Shown here piece after piece: positions 22,555 through 33,499 of a stretch of 64,000 bases of DNA. Under the pieces are notes generated by a model that was not told the DNA's origin, ran no database searches, and saw only the letters and a list, made by a program, of their open reading frames with translations. A program made the translations under genes and the position numbers. The DNA is from Meconema thalassinum (Eukaryota > Arthropoda > Insecta > Orthoptera > Tettigoniidae). Position 1 is the stretch's first letter. Each line of letters begins with the position of its first letter. Location: assembly GCA_946902985.2 (NCBI GenBank), contig OX336392.1, forward strand, positions 15,908,716-15,972,715, read 5' to 3'.

Positions 22555-24670
22555 GACAGCATTGGCTGTGCTCGCTAAAGCGCAGCGTTAGGCCAAGGGG
22601 CCAAGCTCTCTGCTGACTCGGTAGACGCGTGGGTTCGAGCCCCACCGACAGCATTGGCTGTGCTCGCTAAAGCGCTGCGTTAGGCCAAGGGGCCAAGCTC
22701 TCTGCTGACTCGGTAGACGCGTGGGTTCGAGCCCCACCGACAGCATTGGCTGTGCTCTCTAAAGTGCTGCGTTAGGCCAAGGGGCCAAGCTCTCTGCTGA
22801 CTCGGTAGACGCGTGGGTTCGAGCCCCACCGACAGCATTGGCTGTGCTCGCTAAAGCGCTGCGTTAGGCCAAGGGGCCAAGCTCTCTGCTGACTCGGTAG
22901 ACGCGTGGGTTCGAGCCCCACCGACAGCATTGGCTGTGCTCGCTAAAGCGCTGCGTTAGGCCAAGGGGCCAAGCTCTCTGCTGACTCGGTAGACGCGTGG
23001 GTTCGAGCCCCACCGACAGCATTGGCTGTGCTCGCTAAAGCGCTGCGTTAGGCCAAGGGGCCAAGCTCTCTGCTGACTCGGTAGACGCGTGGGTTCGAGC
23101 CCCACCGACAGCATTGGCTGTGCTCGCTAAAGCGCTGCGTTAGGCCAAGGGGCCAAGCTCTCTGCTGACTCGGTAGACGCGTGGGTTCGAGCCCCACCGA
23201 CAGCATTGGCTGTGCTCGCTAAAGCGCTGCGTTAGGCCAAGGGGCCAAGCTCTCTGCTGACTCGGTAGACGCGTGGGTTCGAGCCCCACCGACAGCATTG
23301 GCTGTGCTCGCTAAAGCGCTGCGTTAGGCCAAGGGGCCAAGCTCTCTGCTGACTCGGTAGACGCGTGGGTTCGAGCCCCACCGACAGCATTGGCTGTGCT
23401 CTCTAAAGCGCTGCGTTAGGCCAAGGGGCCAAGCTCTCTGCTGACTCGGTAGACGCGTGGGTTCGAGCCCCACCGACAGCATTGGCTGTGCTCGCTAAAG
23501 CGCTGCGTTAGGCCAAGGGGCCAAGCTCTCTGCTGACTCGGTAGACGCGTGGGTTCGAGCCCCACCGACAGCATTGGCTGTGCTCTCTAAAGCGCTGCGT
23601 TAGGCCAAGGGGCCAAGCTCTCTGCTGACTCGGTAGACGCGTGGGTTCGAGCCCCACCGACAGCATTGGCTGTGCTCTCTAAAGTGCTGCGTTAGGCCAA
23701 GGGGCCAAGCTCTCTGCTGACTCGGTAGACGCGTGGGTTCGAGCCCCACCGACAGCATTGGCTGTGCTCTCTAAAGCGCTGCGTTAGGCCAAGGGGCCAA
23801 GCTCTCTGCTGACTCGGTAGACGCGTGGGTTCGAGCCCCACCGACAGTAGTGGCTGTGCTCTCTAAAGCACTGCGTTAGGTCATGGGGCCAAGCTCTCTG
23901 CTGACTCGGTAGACGCGTGGGTTCGAGCCCCACCGACAGTAGTGGCTGTGCTCTCTAAAGTGCTGCGTTAGGTCAAGGGGCCAAGCTCTCTGCTGACTCG
24001 GTAGACGCGTGGGTTCGAGCCCCACCGACAGTAGTGGCTGTGCTCTCTAAAGTGCTGCGTTAGGCCAAGGGGCCAAGCTCTCTGCTGACTCGGTAGACGC
24101 GTGGGTTCGAGCCCCACCGACAGTAGTGGCTGTGCTCTCTAAAGCACTGCGTTAGGTCATGGGGCCAAGCTCTCTGCTGACTCGGTAGACGCGTGGGTTC
24201 GAGCCCCACCGACAGTAGTGGCTGTGCTCTCTAAAGTGCTGCGTTAGGTCAAGGGGCCAAGCTCTCTGCTGACTCGGTAGACGCGTGGGTTCGAGCCCCA
24301 CCGACAGTAGTGGCTGTGCTCTCTAAAGTGCTGCGTTAGGTCAAGGGGCCAAGCTCTCTGCTGACTCGGTAGACGCGTGGGTTCGAGCCCCACCGACAGT
24401 AGTGGCTGTGCTCTCTAAAGTGCTGCGTTAGGTCATGGGGCCAAGCTCTCTGCGGGCTCGGTAGACGCGTGGGTTCGAGCCCCACCGACAGTAGTGGCTG
24501 TGCTCTCTAAAGTGCTGCGTTAGGCCATGGGGCCAAGCTCTCTGCGGGCTCGGTAGACGCGTGGGTTCGAGCCCCACCGACAGTAGTGGCTGTGCTCTCT
24601 AAAGTGCTGCGTTAGGTCAAGGGGCCAAGCTCTCTGCTGACTCGGTAGACGCGTGGGTTCGAGCCCCACC
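22555..24670 (+). repeat. 23-unit, 92-bp tRNA-Leu-like satellite
   Basis: Exactly 23 units of 92 bp. Each unit contains GCTAAAGCGCTGCGTTAGG, CTCGGTAGACGCGTGGG and GGTTCGAGCCCCACC. The last is a pol III B box in a T-arm (GTGGG/CCCAC stem). The block CTAA(A/G)GCGCTGCGTT and the ACGCGTGGGTTCGA end resemble eukaryotic tRNA-Leu(CAG)-type genes, with a degenerate D-arm and anticodon arm. Units 1-14 (to 23842) are the GACAGCATTGG type, units 15-23 the GACAGTAGTGG type. ACAGCATTGGCTGT at the first junctions forms a small hairpin. Divergence within each class is very low. These are not likely to be functional tRNA genes: the acceptor stem is poorly paired and no clean anticodon loop is seen. Confidence 0.93.
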
Positions 24671-25030
24671 GTCGGCCGTCCTTGAAATGGTTTTCCGTGG
24701 TTTCCCCATTTTCAACACCAGGCAAATGCTGGGATGGTACCTTCTGACAGGCCACGGCCGCTTCATTCCACATCCTTCTCCAATTTCATTCACCTTAATC
24801 AATTCCATCTCTCATCCCGACGCGCAGGTCGCCCACGGGCGTCGAATAGAAAGACCTGCACTCGGCCTCTGAGGAGACCACACGAAAAAAAAATGTCATC
24901 TCTCATTAACTCCTCTCATGAGGTTGGCGTCAGGGACGGCATCCGGCCGTAAAAACCATCCGCCACAAAGACTTCCATCGCATCTCTTCCCCGACCCCGT
25001 TGGAAAACGGGAATAATAAGGGGTAGACAT
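24671..25030 (+). mobile_element. SINE body attached to the tRNA-like array
   Basis: Immediately after the last 92-bp unit the sequence continues CGTCGGCCGTCCTTG, AAATGGTTTTCCGTGGTTT and ACACCAGGCAAATGCTGG. It ends with a GTCAGGGACGGCATCCGGCC segment and GGAAAACGGGAATAATAAG. The first blocks are the body of the SINEs at 2862, 15476, 25225 and 46425. So the array is the multiplied head of one SINE copy whose body occurs once. Confidence 0.8.
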
Positions 25031-25224
25031 TTTTATTTCATTTTTTTGCGTATGGCTTTTAGTGCCGGGAGTGTCCGAGGAAATGTTCTGCTCGCCAGGG
25101 TTTGTAGCTGCTTCTATGCGGACACCCATGGGGTGAGCTACAAGTACCGTCACGTGTGGAGTGTTGTCTGGGGAGGAAAGTTGGAATGTAAGGACGAGGA
25201 GTTGGAAGGTAGCGGCTGTAGCCT

Positions 25225-25385
25225 ATAGTTAGGGACCAACCCCGGCATTTGCCTGGAGGGAAGATGGGAAACCACAGAAAACCATCTGCAAGATTGCCGG
25301 TGGGGGGATTCGAACCTCCTCGCCTCCCGGATGTGAGCGACTGCCTGCAGCCACGCCGTAACGACCACGGCTAACTCACCCGGTA
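25225..25385 (-). mobile_element. SINE fragment, reverse orientation
   Basis: The minus strand has a tRNA-like head with B box GAGGTTCGAATCCCC (25300-25315) joined to CGGCAATCTTGCAGATGG and TTTTCTGTGGTTTCCC, then GGCAAATGCCGGGG. The body is truncated after about 100 bp. Confidence 0.7.
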
Positions 25386-25413
25386 TTATTACTCTTATTA
25401 TTATTATTTTGAC

Positions 25414-26248
25414 TAGGGCTCGGATCTTTATGTAAATACATATTTTAAGCATTTTTCTATAAACACATAAATTCCTGCTTTTCATTTATTAGCACATAAA
25501 AAGGCATAATATTTACAATTTTATAATCAGTAAGCTAGATCTTTCAGTTTATTGCATTTTTGTTCTGTGTTACTTCAACGGGGAAGAACCTGTGAGCTAT
25601 GTAATCTTCATGCAGAGTGTATGTCAGCTTGCAACTATTTTCTTCTTAACTTGTCGCCCCGTGCCACTCACTGTGGAAGCCGGGGATTTCCTTGTCCATA
25701 GTCATATTGCACCACGTGCTAGACCTCCCCCCTCCCTCAACTACCTGGAACCAGTGTCACTCACATGCAGTTCATTTCTGGCACTGTGAAGTGTAAGGCA
25801 GTGTTACGATGCCTAAAGTAAAAACAACTACAAGTTATCGTCTCCAGCAGTATGTTGCAGATTTTAAAGATTATTTTACTCCTGATGGAGGCGTTCTTTT
25901 CTGCCAACCATGTAGAAAAAGCAATCAAGGCTGAACAGCGATCTCAAGTTACATAACACCTCAAGGGCAAGGAACATATTGCCGCAGTTTCGCGCCTTCG
26001 GAAGAAGTGTTTCGCGATAATCGTCGGTCATTTGTGATGGACAACCTGAAGATGTATTTCGTTGTGTATTGCAATGCTTCAACAGTCAGTGAGACACAGC
26101 ATAGATTGCATATTGTTTATATTCACATTAATAAACTAAATTATAACTTAATTAAATATTTTTACTTTTTTGTCACATATTTCAGGTATTTTTAATACAT
26201 AAAAAATAAAAAATTCCAGATTTTTAGCACCTAAAAATCCGAGCCCAA
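25414..26248 (+). mobile_element. hAT-like element with inverted GGGCTCGGAT ends
   Basis: The left end TAGGGCTCGGATCTTTATGT and the right end (complement of 26227-26248: TTGGGCTCGGATTTTTAGGT) are inverted repeats. The interior holds a decayed zinc-finger frame (25809-26100). A target duplication is not clear. An element with related ends lies at 29219-29810. Confidence 0.6.
25809..26100 (+). pseudogene. decayed CGGBP1/hAT-like zinc-finger protein start
   Basis: ATG at 25809 reads MPKVKTTTSYRLQQYVADF, then FTPDGGVLFCQPCRKS and a stop at 25932-25934. The pattern (basic start, VLFC-x2-C finger) resembles the N-terminus shared by CGGBP1-like and some hAT transposases. After the stop, coding resemblance is lost except for FRDNRRSFVMDNLK in another frame (26007 on). 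Identification rests on a short motif from memory. Confidence 0.45.
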
Positions 26249-27370
26249 ATTATTAGACTATTATCACCATCATCATCATCCTTAGCGCCCTGAAATTTCT
26301 GACAACTATGCCTAAGAGCCCGCAAATTCATCTGTAATGAAGACAAAGGTCTTGACTTCTTAAGAGGAGGCCTCCCCTGAATAAAGACAGTAGCGGGCGG
26401 GAACGCGGACTGACAGATAGTGGCAACGACAGGCCTCCCAGGGAGCGCACAGTGCGCAGCCTCTCCGTCATAACGTAACGTAATTGAGTTTGGGCCGAAC
26501 AAAAGAAGAGCAGCTTCCGTGTTCTGAGGTCGCACGCTCTCGAGAACGAGAAACAAATGAGAAGCGCATGGCGTGAACAGGAAGAAGGACGTGATTGCGA
26601 AAAGAACGAAACAATGTGTGGCGTTACGAAATAAACTGCTGATCAAATTAGGGACCGTTCCTTTTAGAAATTAGCACTCTCCATCTCTCTCTCGCCCTTT
26701 CTCCTTGTGTCCCTCCCCCTTTCGTCTTCCATATTAATAGTCTGCACACATAATGTAATTTTCGATTGTCAAAGACATTTTTAGCAGCGCCAAATCGTAA
26801 CCAGCACCAGCAATATGGTAACGACGAAACAAGTGAACGCCGAGCTGCGCTCAATACTGTCCCTCACCCTTGCTTCATTCACCCCTCCCCCCTTTTTTTT
26901 CTATTTATCTGAAGCTGGCTTTTAGTTGGGGGTTAACATCTGCCTCCCTGTATCGCTCAGATTTTATTAATGATAGCGTAGCAGAAGGGTATTACAAGCC
27001 CTTTGTGATGCGCTAAAAGGCGAGAAATATAGGATCATAATATACTCATGTTCTAATATAAAGCGTTTTGTTATGTCAGTGACAACATCAGAGATCTATT
27101 AACTCATATGGGTTTAATACTGTTTGTTGTGCTCACCCCAATCACTATGATTAGTTCACCGCTTGCTTCTGGCGTGGTTCATTTCATTGTACTGTAATGT
27201 TGAATGAAATAAAGTCAACTATAGTACACATTTTAGCTAGATAAAAGTGCATACAAAGGAGTTAAATAAACTGGTAAAGGACGATGACATCAAGTAAAAG
27301 GACAATATCGGACACTCCCCGATAAAGCAGGTGATGCCTATGAAAAGGCATTCCTAGTGGTTGAGCCTAA
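26249..27370. other. unannotated DNA
   Basis: No gene recognised. A 140-codon minus frame at 26224-26646 has no identifiable domain. A weak CCTCCCCCTTT-rich stretch is present. Confidence 0.4.
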
Positions 27371-28198
27371 TACAGGATGTCACTAACATGTACGGCACGA
27401 ATTGCAGGCCACATTCCTCACACGTAGACGAAGAAATTATGTAATATGAACATGGGTCCATAAATGCTTTGTTTCCATGTTATAGGCTACCTCATTGTCT
27501 CCAACTCATTAATCATGGGAAACATACAAGAACAGAACGTTAGAATTGTGGGGAACATGCACTCTTGGTTAAGTCTGGTTACGTTGTCACTATCGTAGGT
27601 GCACCGCCAGTGGTTTGTTTTACATGGCCCTGTTGCCATGTGACTTAGCAGATGGCCTTTAGCTATGCGACAAAACATGTACTTCATGCACGATGGAGCA
27701 CCTCCTCATTTTAGTGTTAATGTCCGTCGACTTTTAAATAACAGATTTGGTGACAGATCGATAGGTAGAGGTGGACCAATTGACTGCCCAGCACGCTCTC
27801 CGGACCTAAACCTACTGGACTTTTATTTGTGGGGGCATTTTAAAGCTCTTGTGTATCGAACCCCAATACAAGATGTTCAGAGTCTCCGTGCCCGTATTAT
27901 GGAAGGCTGCGAAAACACACACAATTCTCCAGGGATACATCAACGCATCCGCGATTCACTACGACGCGACGGCGGGTTGATGCATGTATCAATGCGCACG
28001 GAGGGCATATTGAACATCTCCTGTGAGAAAAAGTTGCATGTGCTATGCTGGTACGTTCTGTTCTTGTGATTCACATGATTAATGAGTTGAATGGAAACGA
28101 TGCGTTTCCGTGCCCATGTTCATATAACATAATGACTTCGTCTAAGTGTGAGGAATGTGTCCTGCATTTTGTGCCGTATATTTTTGTGACACACTGTA
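27371..28198 (+). mobile_element. mariner-like element with very long terminal inverted repeats
   Basis: TA at 27371-27372 and 28197-28198. The inverted repeats extend well beyond 100 bp, to about 27541 on the left and 28051 on the right. Matching blocks include TACGGCAC, CACATTCCTCACAC, TAGACGAAG, ATATGAACATGGG, AACTCATTAATCATG and AAGAACAGAACG with their complements in order. Only about 0.5 kb separates the arms, holding the C-terminal half of a transposase. Confidence 0.82.
27665..28069 (+). pseudogene. mariner-like transposase, C-terminal half only
   Basis: Reads MYFMHDGAPPHFSVNVRRLL, GRGGPIDCPARSPDLN and LDFYLWGHFKALVY, the second and third catalytic blocks (HDGAPPH aspartate, SPDLN aspartate) of mariner-family transposases with this long-repeat architecture. 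It then runs about 60 residues to a stop within the right inverted repeat. The HTH and first aspartate are missing: the sequence upstream (27541-27665) does not encode them. An internal deletion removed them, so the element is non-autonomous. Confidence 0.8.
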
Positions 28199-28317
28199 TA
28201 AAGACCGTATTACACGACACACGTCGGCATGGAAGCTTCTACCAGCATGGGTATACATGCTGATACAGAAGCGTCTTCATCATAATCGACTTTGTCCAAC
28301 CAAGGACCAAGTAAATA

Positions 28318-28723
28318 ACTCTTCATGATCTCAGTTTCCATTGGCGCCAGTGTTCCTCCATTCTCTTGCTCACAGCTGTCCAATGTTGTTTCTTGTTGGT
28401 CGCTGTTTCTGGCTCTAGGAACCCCTCAAATGTGTGCATCTTATATCTGTGATCAGTGATGTTCATTTCTTGTAGATCCTTCTTGGTGTTAGGAAACCAA
28501 TTTTCGTAAGAGTTGCCTTTTCTATTTGACTTGTTAAAGAGGTTAAAAGTTTTCTTAGTGAGTCTGTCGTCAGGCAATCTTGAAACATGTCCAATGAATT
28601 TAACCCTTTTTTCGTATGGTATCTGAGATTCTGTCACATGTTTTATATACTTCTTCATTACTGCGTAATCGGTATGTGTCAGCACATTATTTGGTCCGAG
28701 AATTTTTCTTAACAGTTTTAGTT

Positions 28724-28762
<39 letters not shown>

Positions 28763-28880
28763 CACTTTCCTTATTAGTTGTTAGTCCTAGGCATTCCGAA
28801 GCATACAGTCACTCTGGTTGAATTACTGTTTGATAGTGTCGTGGTTTAGTCCTAATAGAGATCGCGTCTATTACTATATG
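28318..28880 (-). pseudogene. LINE C-terminal fragment with an embedded poly-A run
   Basis: The minus-strand frame 28323-28685 reads IPYEKRVKFIGHVSRLPDDRLTKK and later LEPETATNKKQHWTAVSKRM, a LINE tail of the same group as 17700-18058 and 44377-45240. Upstream it connects to LKLLRKILGPNN. A 37-bp T run (A on the coding strand, 28726-28762) then interrupts, and beyond it ECLGLTTN continues to about 28880. The run sits where related copies have a short lysine/glutamate-rich segment. Confidence 0.75.
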
Positions 28881-29150
28881 ATTTGTACCTTCTATGCTAC
28901 GTTCTGCCTTCCATGTTAGCTCCCATACAACTCACGAAATTGAACAGGTGCCATTCTTTCCCGGCAGTTTGCATGGAGCATTGAGTACACGAACCAATCG
29001 GATAGCTTTTCTCGTCCTAGTAGAGATCCTAGTAGCAACATAAGCAAATAGATTTGTTATGTGGGTAGGCCCATGAATGAAACTATATTTTCTTTAATCG
29101 GCGTCTGTGCGAAAAGCCCTTGCGGTATGCAGTAAATACAAAACGTGTCA

Positions 29151-29189
<39 letters not shown>

Positions 29190-29210
29190 TGAGCTATTAA
29201 AATTCGAATA
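28881..29210. other. unannotated DNA with (ATT)n
   Basis: No gene. (ATT)n microsatellite at about 29151-29188. Confidence 0.5.
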
Positions 29211-29218
29211 GTTATCAC

Positions 29219-29810
29219 TAAGTTTCGGATGTTAAGGAAAAGTCATATTTTTTTTCCTGAGCTCATTTTACGCGAAATATGAAAAATAAGTTTGAATGAC
29301 GGGTCCCTGATCACGTTTAGAGCAATTTGATGTTGCCTATAAATGCATATTTCGGCCATTTTTATTGTTTTTGTCATATTTTGTCATATTGAAGTGATAT
29401 AAGGTCATATTTGGTTATAATTTCAGTATTTTTGTTTAAACTGAGGCGTCGTTAACAAGCTACGTGTTATCTGTGTCGAGATTCTAACACAGGATTTCCA
29501 AATAATGTAGTAGATATATTTTTCTTTCTTTTCCCGGAACAGGCAGATAGCAGGTTTAGGAGACCTGATTCCAAGGAGGCGCTCCTCTACGGACGTCTTT
29601 TAGCACATCTTTCTGGGCAGGTTAGATTGCGACACTGAACACATGAGGTCACGGAACATGACGATAGTGTGCTTCCGCCTTTCAATGGAATGCGACTCCA
29701 GTAGATATATTTAGCTCAGAAGCAAGTAGCAAACAAGGAAATGCCAGGTTTTTAGGTCATATTTGCTTGCATATTTTGTACTTCTTAGGGTATTAAACTT
29801 CCGAACCCTA
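29219..29810. mobile_element. 592-bp hAT-like MITE with 8-bp target duplication
   Basis: Ends TAAGTTTCGGATGTTAA and, inverted, TAGGGTTCGGAAGTTTAA. Flanked by GTTATCAC (29211-29218) and GTCATCAC (29811-29818), 8 bp with one mismatch. No coding capacity; the interior is AT-rich with TCATATTTTGTCATATT-type repeats (29370-29410). The ends resemble those of 25414-26248. Confidence 0.7.
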
Positions 29811-29818
29811 GTCATCAC

Positions 29819-30536
29819 GAATAGTATCCATCTATGGTCTTGAACAAGAAGTAGGGAATATACAAATTAAAATGAGTGAAGAAAATAATTTTCCCTACCA
29901 ATGTTTATCATATAAACCGTCCTCGTTGATCATGTGACAAAACTTAGTTGAAAACTTGCTGTACGAGGAAGGGAGGACATAATGAAACAAGATGTTCAGT
30001 AAAGAACATATGAGAACGACTTCTGCATTTTCTAAGTTACCGGTATTGAGAATATTGAAAGAAAAGAAGAACGCTTGAACGGCAAAATTCAGGAAATGTT
30101 ATGTTATTCTACTTTCCATGTTCATGTTACAGTTTGTACCAAGAATAACATAACATTTCCTGAATCCCACCGATCAGGCTTTTCTTTTCTTCAGGAACGA
30201 AGTGCAGATATCGAGATTTAGAAATAAAGTCAAACTTTAATATTGATTTTTAACCACAATATCGTGTTTTGGAACATCTTACAATCCATTTGATGCGTTT
30301 CTCCAAGACGAATACGAAATCAACAAAATATACTTTTTGTGAAAAGTGTCAGATGTCGACTTTTGGAAATACGCTCCACACATAGCCTACTTTCTTCTAA
30401 ATGCATGGGTATTGTTATAATTCTTTGTTCTTTTCAAGGAGTATAAATGAATGTTGGTTGTAGTAGCTTGTTGAAATGCAACGTGCTATATGGATATTAT
30501 ACGTTAATTGATTGAATCCTCACCTGAATAATAAAT
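29819..30536. other. unannotated DNA with a perfect inverted repeat
   Basis: No gene found. Contains the inverted repeat at 30087-30165 listed separately. Confidence 0.4.
30087..30165. repeat. perfect 24-bp inverted repeat, 31-bp loop
   Basis: 30087-30110 (from ATTCAGGAAATG) is the exact complement of 30142-30165 (ending CATTTCCTGAAT). Transcribed, it would fold into a perfect 24-bp stem. It could be a microRNA-like precursor, a small MITE, or a local foldback. Confidence 0.9.
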
Positions 30537-30800
30537 ACGCACACTAATAAAGCCATCACAATAACACAGGTTAATCTACAAAATTCAACACTCATCCAAG
30601 TTCAATTACCTAATGACCATGATGTCTAAGCCTCTCAAATGAAACATCAACAGCTTCCTAACCAAATCCTTCCTCGTATAAAAGTGCACACGCTAGTACA
30701 GACATCACAGTCACACAGGTTATCAGATAACTTCTACACACACAACCACGTACACGGGGCTACATGACCATGATGCCGCAAAGCCCCTAAAGAATCATCA
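30537..30800 (+). repeat. two diverged 3' fragments of the long SINE
   Basis: 30537-30650 and 30678-30800 each match the tail of the SINEs at 35973 and 38940: CACACTAATA(A/C)AG, CCATCACAAT, a GGTTA(A/T)CTA block, ACACGGGGCTACATGACC and GCCCCTAAA. They are head-to-tail and more decayed than the full copies. Confidence 0.65.
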
Positions 30801-30861
30801 ACAACGACAATGAATTTTAATCGCTGTAGTCGAGTGAAATACGTGGTGTTATCAGTATAAA

Positions 30862-30885
30862 CTAGGGTGAACCCGTTGAGGAATA
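30862..30885 (-). mobile_element. candidate 3' end of the Helitron encoding the helicase
   Basis: On the minus strand the sequence is CAACGGGTTCACCCTAG then T. CTAG is preceded by a tiny GGG/CCC hairpin. It lies about 180 bp downstream of the helicase relic's stop, where a Helitron end is expected. The stem is short, so this is tentative. Confidence 0.35.
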
Positions 30886-31064
30886 CTGAGTCCCTGGGTC
30901 AGTCAAGTACATTTCTCTGGCACGTAAAACTGTTGTGTGACAGCATTTGCTACATGAAGTTTGCAGTGACCAAATACAGACTCCTGAAATTAACTTACAG
31001 ACTCAAATGTGTAGTAACAATTTGTAGATAAATTTTGGTTCAGTGTCTCTGAAATGTAGTGACG

Positions 31065-32283
31065 TTAGAGTACCTCCTTAAATGCAACATTTATTGCCCT
31101 ATGGCTCGCCGGCACTATTTGTACTTTCAAACTGTATAATGATCGAACTCGAGACATTGCTACGTACATTTGGCCATGGCCAAATACAGGCTGGGGTAAA
31201 TATACACCAACATGGTCTAAATTCTGTCCTTGAGCGTTGTTAATCGTCATACTGAATACAAGGCGAATAGGAAACTGGCGTATTTTAAAATGACATGGAA
31301 GAGTAATGTCAGATGGTGTTAAATCAATTCTATGAATCACAACTCTTTGTCCAACACTTAACCCTGTAATGATTTCGAGATCCAAACAACTGTCATGCAT
31401 TTTTCGTACAATGAATCTTGTTTCATTTAGAAGCCCCTGAGTAGCATTTAAGTTTCTGAGCAATCGCTCCAGGTTTCAAGTTAAGGACTGAGGACTTAAT
31501 TCTAAGCTGTTCAGAAACTCTATGGGAAATTGGAGAGTTTCATTTTCATCTTCAGTAATTAAGTTATTTACACAGATGTACGATCTGACCGTTCCGGCTA
31601 GAAGATCTATAACGTTAGAATTGATTTGATCACAGTGTTCGTTTATAGAGGCAATTTTGGACAATCTTATAGCATTTTCTGGTGACTGAAATTTATTCCC
31701 GTAAATTTCAGAGACGATGTTTTGTTTCGCGATGACAGAGGGTGGTAAATCAATAACAGATAGCTCTGCCGATTCCTGATTCACAGAAGGATAATCTCCA
31801 TTACCAATTTTCCGCAAAAAATCAGCAAAGTCTAATTCTTCTGGTCCTGTTGGCTTATTTTTAAACAGATGAAATATTTAAAATTCTGTCCAAAGAGGAG
31901 AAAATATAATAGGCTACAGTTCAGAATAACAGCTTGTTTGGAAGCACGCGAAACAACGAGCTAAACTTGTCTAAAATCTCCACCAAGTACCATAACCTCC
32001 CTCCAAAAGAGAAGGAATTACGCAAAAGTCTGCTAAGGCACATCAGGGCATGCACGTTAGCCATTGGTGCTTCATCCCATATAATCAGTCTTGTTGACCT
32101 GATATCAATCATGTGCTCCTTTACTGTTCATTTTCAAAGATGAGACAGAAGCTTCATGTAATTTCAACGGTAATTTAAATCTGCTGTGTACTGTACGGCC
32201 ATTGGGCGCAATTCCAGTCCACGCCACTGGTATCACTTCGAAACCCAAATCAGTGCACTTTTTGACTGGCTCTTTTGAAGTGG
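31065..32283 (-). pseudogene. Helitron Pif1-like helicase, decayed
   Basis: Helitrons replicate by a Rep/helicase protein. On the minus strand from 32283: a VAWTGIAPNGRTVHSRFKLP block (Pif1 motif II region start), RLIIWDEAPM (Walker B, 32112 frame) and, after a frameshift, VMVLGGDFRQV (motif III). A degraded middle follows (31476-31817, with LSPQSLT next to a stop). The C-terminal frame 31065-31463 has MLRNLNATQGLLNETRF, FPIRLVFSMTINNAQGQNL and HGQMYVAMSRVRS (motifs V/VI). At least two frameshifts and a stop break it. Walker A and the Rep nuclease are not in the window. A pogo-like element follows at 32346. Confidence 0.85.
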
Positions 32284-32345
32284 AATCTATAAATGAAAAA
32301 AAAAACGCAGTGATGCGGAATGTAGAAATATTAATAGCGACAATG

Positions 32346-33499
32346 TAAAAGTTAAGTAACTCCGTGATACTAAGCTTTTTTTGTTACTATTTCTGACATT
32401 TTAGATTTCAGTTATTTCGATTCATTTCACGTTCAAGAGGAATACCCTACGGAACATTTCTGGCATATAGGCCTATCTTAGATATATCCATAAGTTATTT
32501 CAAGGTATTAACTAATAAAATCCGGTAGTAGAAGTAGGTAACGCGCGCCGTGATATCGTTCAAGTTACTCCGTGATAGCATGGTGTTCACCATTCAGTGT
32601 ACTTTTTAATCGTGAAAACTAATGTTTAATGTAATAAAAGTGTTCAAATCGTATGTAGACTATAAGTTTCTATTAACCCATATTGCTCATATTGAAACAT
32701 TTCACTACACAGTCTTTTTAATAGAAAAAAAAACATTCTATTAAAAATATTCCATTAAACATATTTTAAGTCTTCTTAGTCACTATCAGATTCCTCGCAC
32801 TTATCACACATAAAATAGACATTATAGGTACCAGACATTGCAAAACTGATAATCAATCCATTCGGCTCCATTCTTCCTCTTGGTGTCATCCGCCAGGGGA
32901 GCCACCTCACGCACCACAACCATCATCGTCATTGTTCTGGGGTCTGGAATTAGGCCAAGACCGATCTATTGTGTCTATCTTGACACACTATCTTCACTTC
33001 AAATTCAGGTGACACAACGAATGGCTTTCCAATTTTTGCAAGGGTTGCATTTCCTGGAACGGCTGAATATGTTGTGCAATATTCCTTTAGTGTACTCCAC
33101 GGGTTATTAAAACGTATATTGGCCTTGTATACTGACCACCCTTCTTCCTTCATCGACCTCAATGTTCTTTAAGTGTTTCAGCTGTGTAGGAGCGAGCCTC
33201 TTTATTCCTTTTTGGCGCCATTTCAGCGTCCAACCTAATAAAAACGTACTTAATGCTAAGCTCACACACCTTGATTTCACTGGATGTGGATCATTTGTTG
33301 AAATGTCAACTCTCTGTTGTTATATTTTTTAAACCTCATTGAGTTGGTCAAAGATAGAACGCAAGGGCTTCCTGGATTCCTGGTTTCTACTGCCATCTGT
33401 TGGTAAAAACTTCGAACTTTCGGAATTGAACCTACGTAGTGACAGAGGAAATACGCTTTATCACGGTGTTACTTGATATCACGGAGTAACTTAACTCTA
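32346..33499. mobile_element. pogo-like element with inverted repeats
   Basis: TA (32346-32347) then AAAGTTAAGTAACTCCGTGA on the left. The right end is the complement: TATCACGGAGTAACTTAACTC followed by TA at 33498-33499. A second ATCACGG lies just inside (33457). About 1.15 kb. It contains a minus-strand HTH fragment of pogo type. The TA duplication and the HTH fit a Tc1/pogo element that lost its catalytic part. Confidence 0.7.
32950..33221 (-). pseudogene. pogo/CENP-B-type HTH N-terminus
   Basis: From ATG at 33221: MAPKRNKEARSYTAETLKEH, stop and frameshift, then (33162-32950) WSVYKANIRFNNPWSTLKEY and KIGKPFVVSPEFEVKIV. This is the PSQ-like helix (WSTLKEY) followed by the start of the CENP-B-type HTH (GKPFV-SPEFE) of pogo-family transposases such as jerky/Tigger. 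It ends soon after, and no DDE domain is present in the element. Confidence 0.65.

Noticed and set aside
22555..24670. CRISPR-like appearance (regular repeats) or a cluster of functional tRNA genes
   Set aside because: There are no unique spacers, the whole 92-bp unit repeats; the cloverleaf is imperfect and the array runs into a SINE body.
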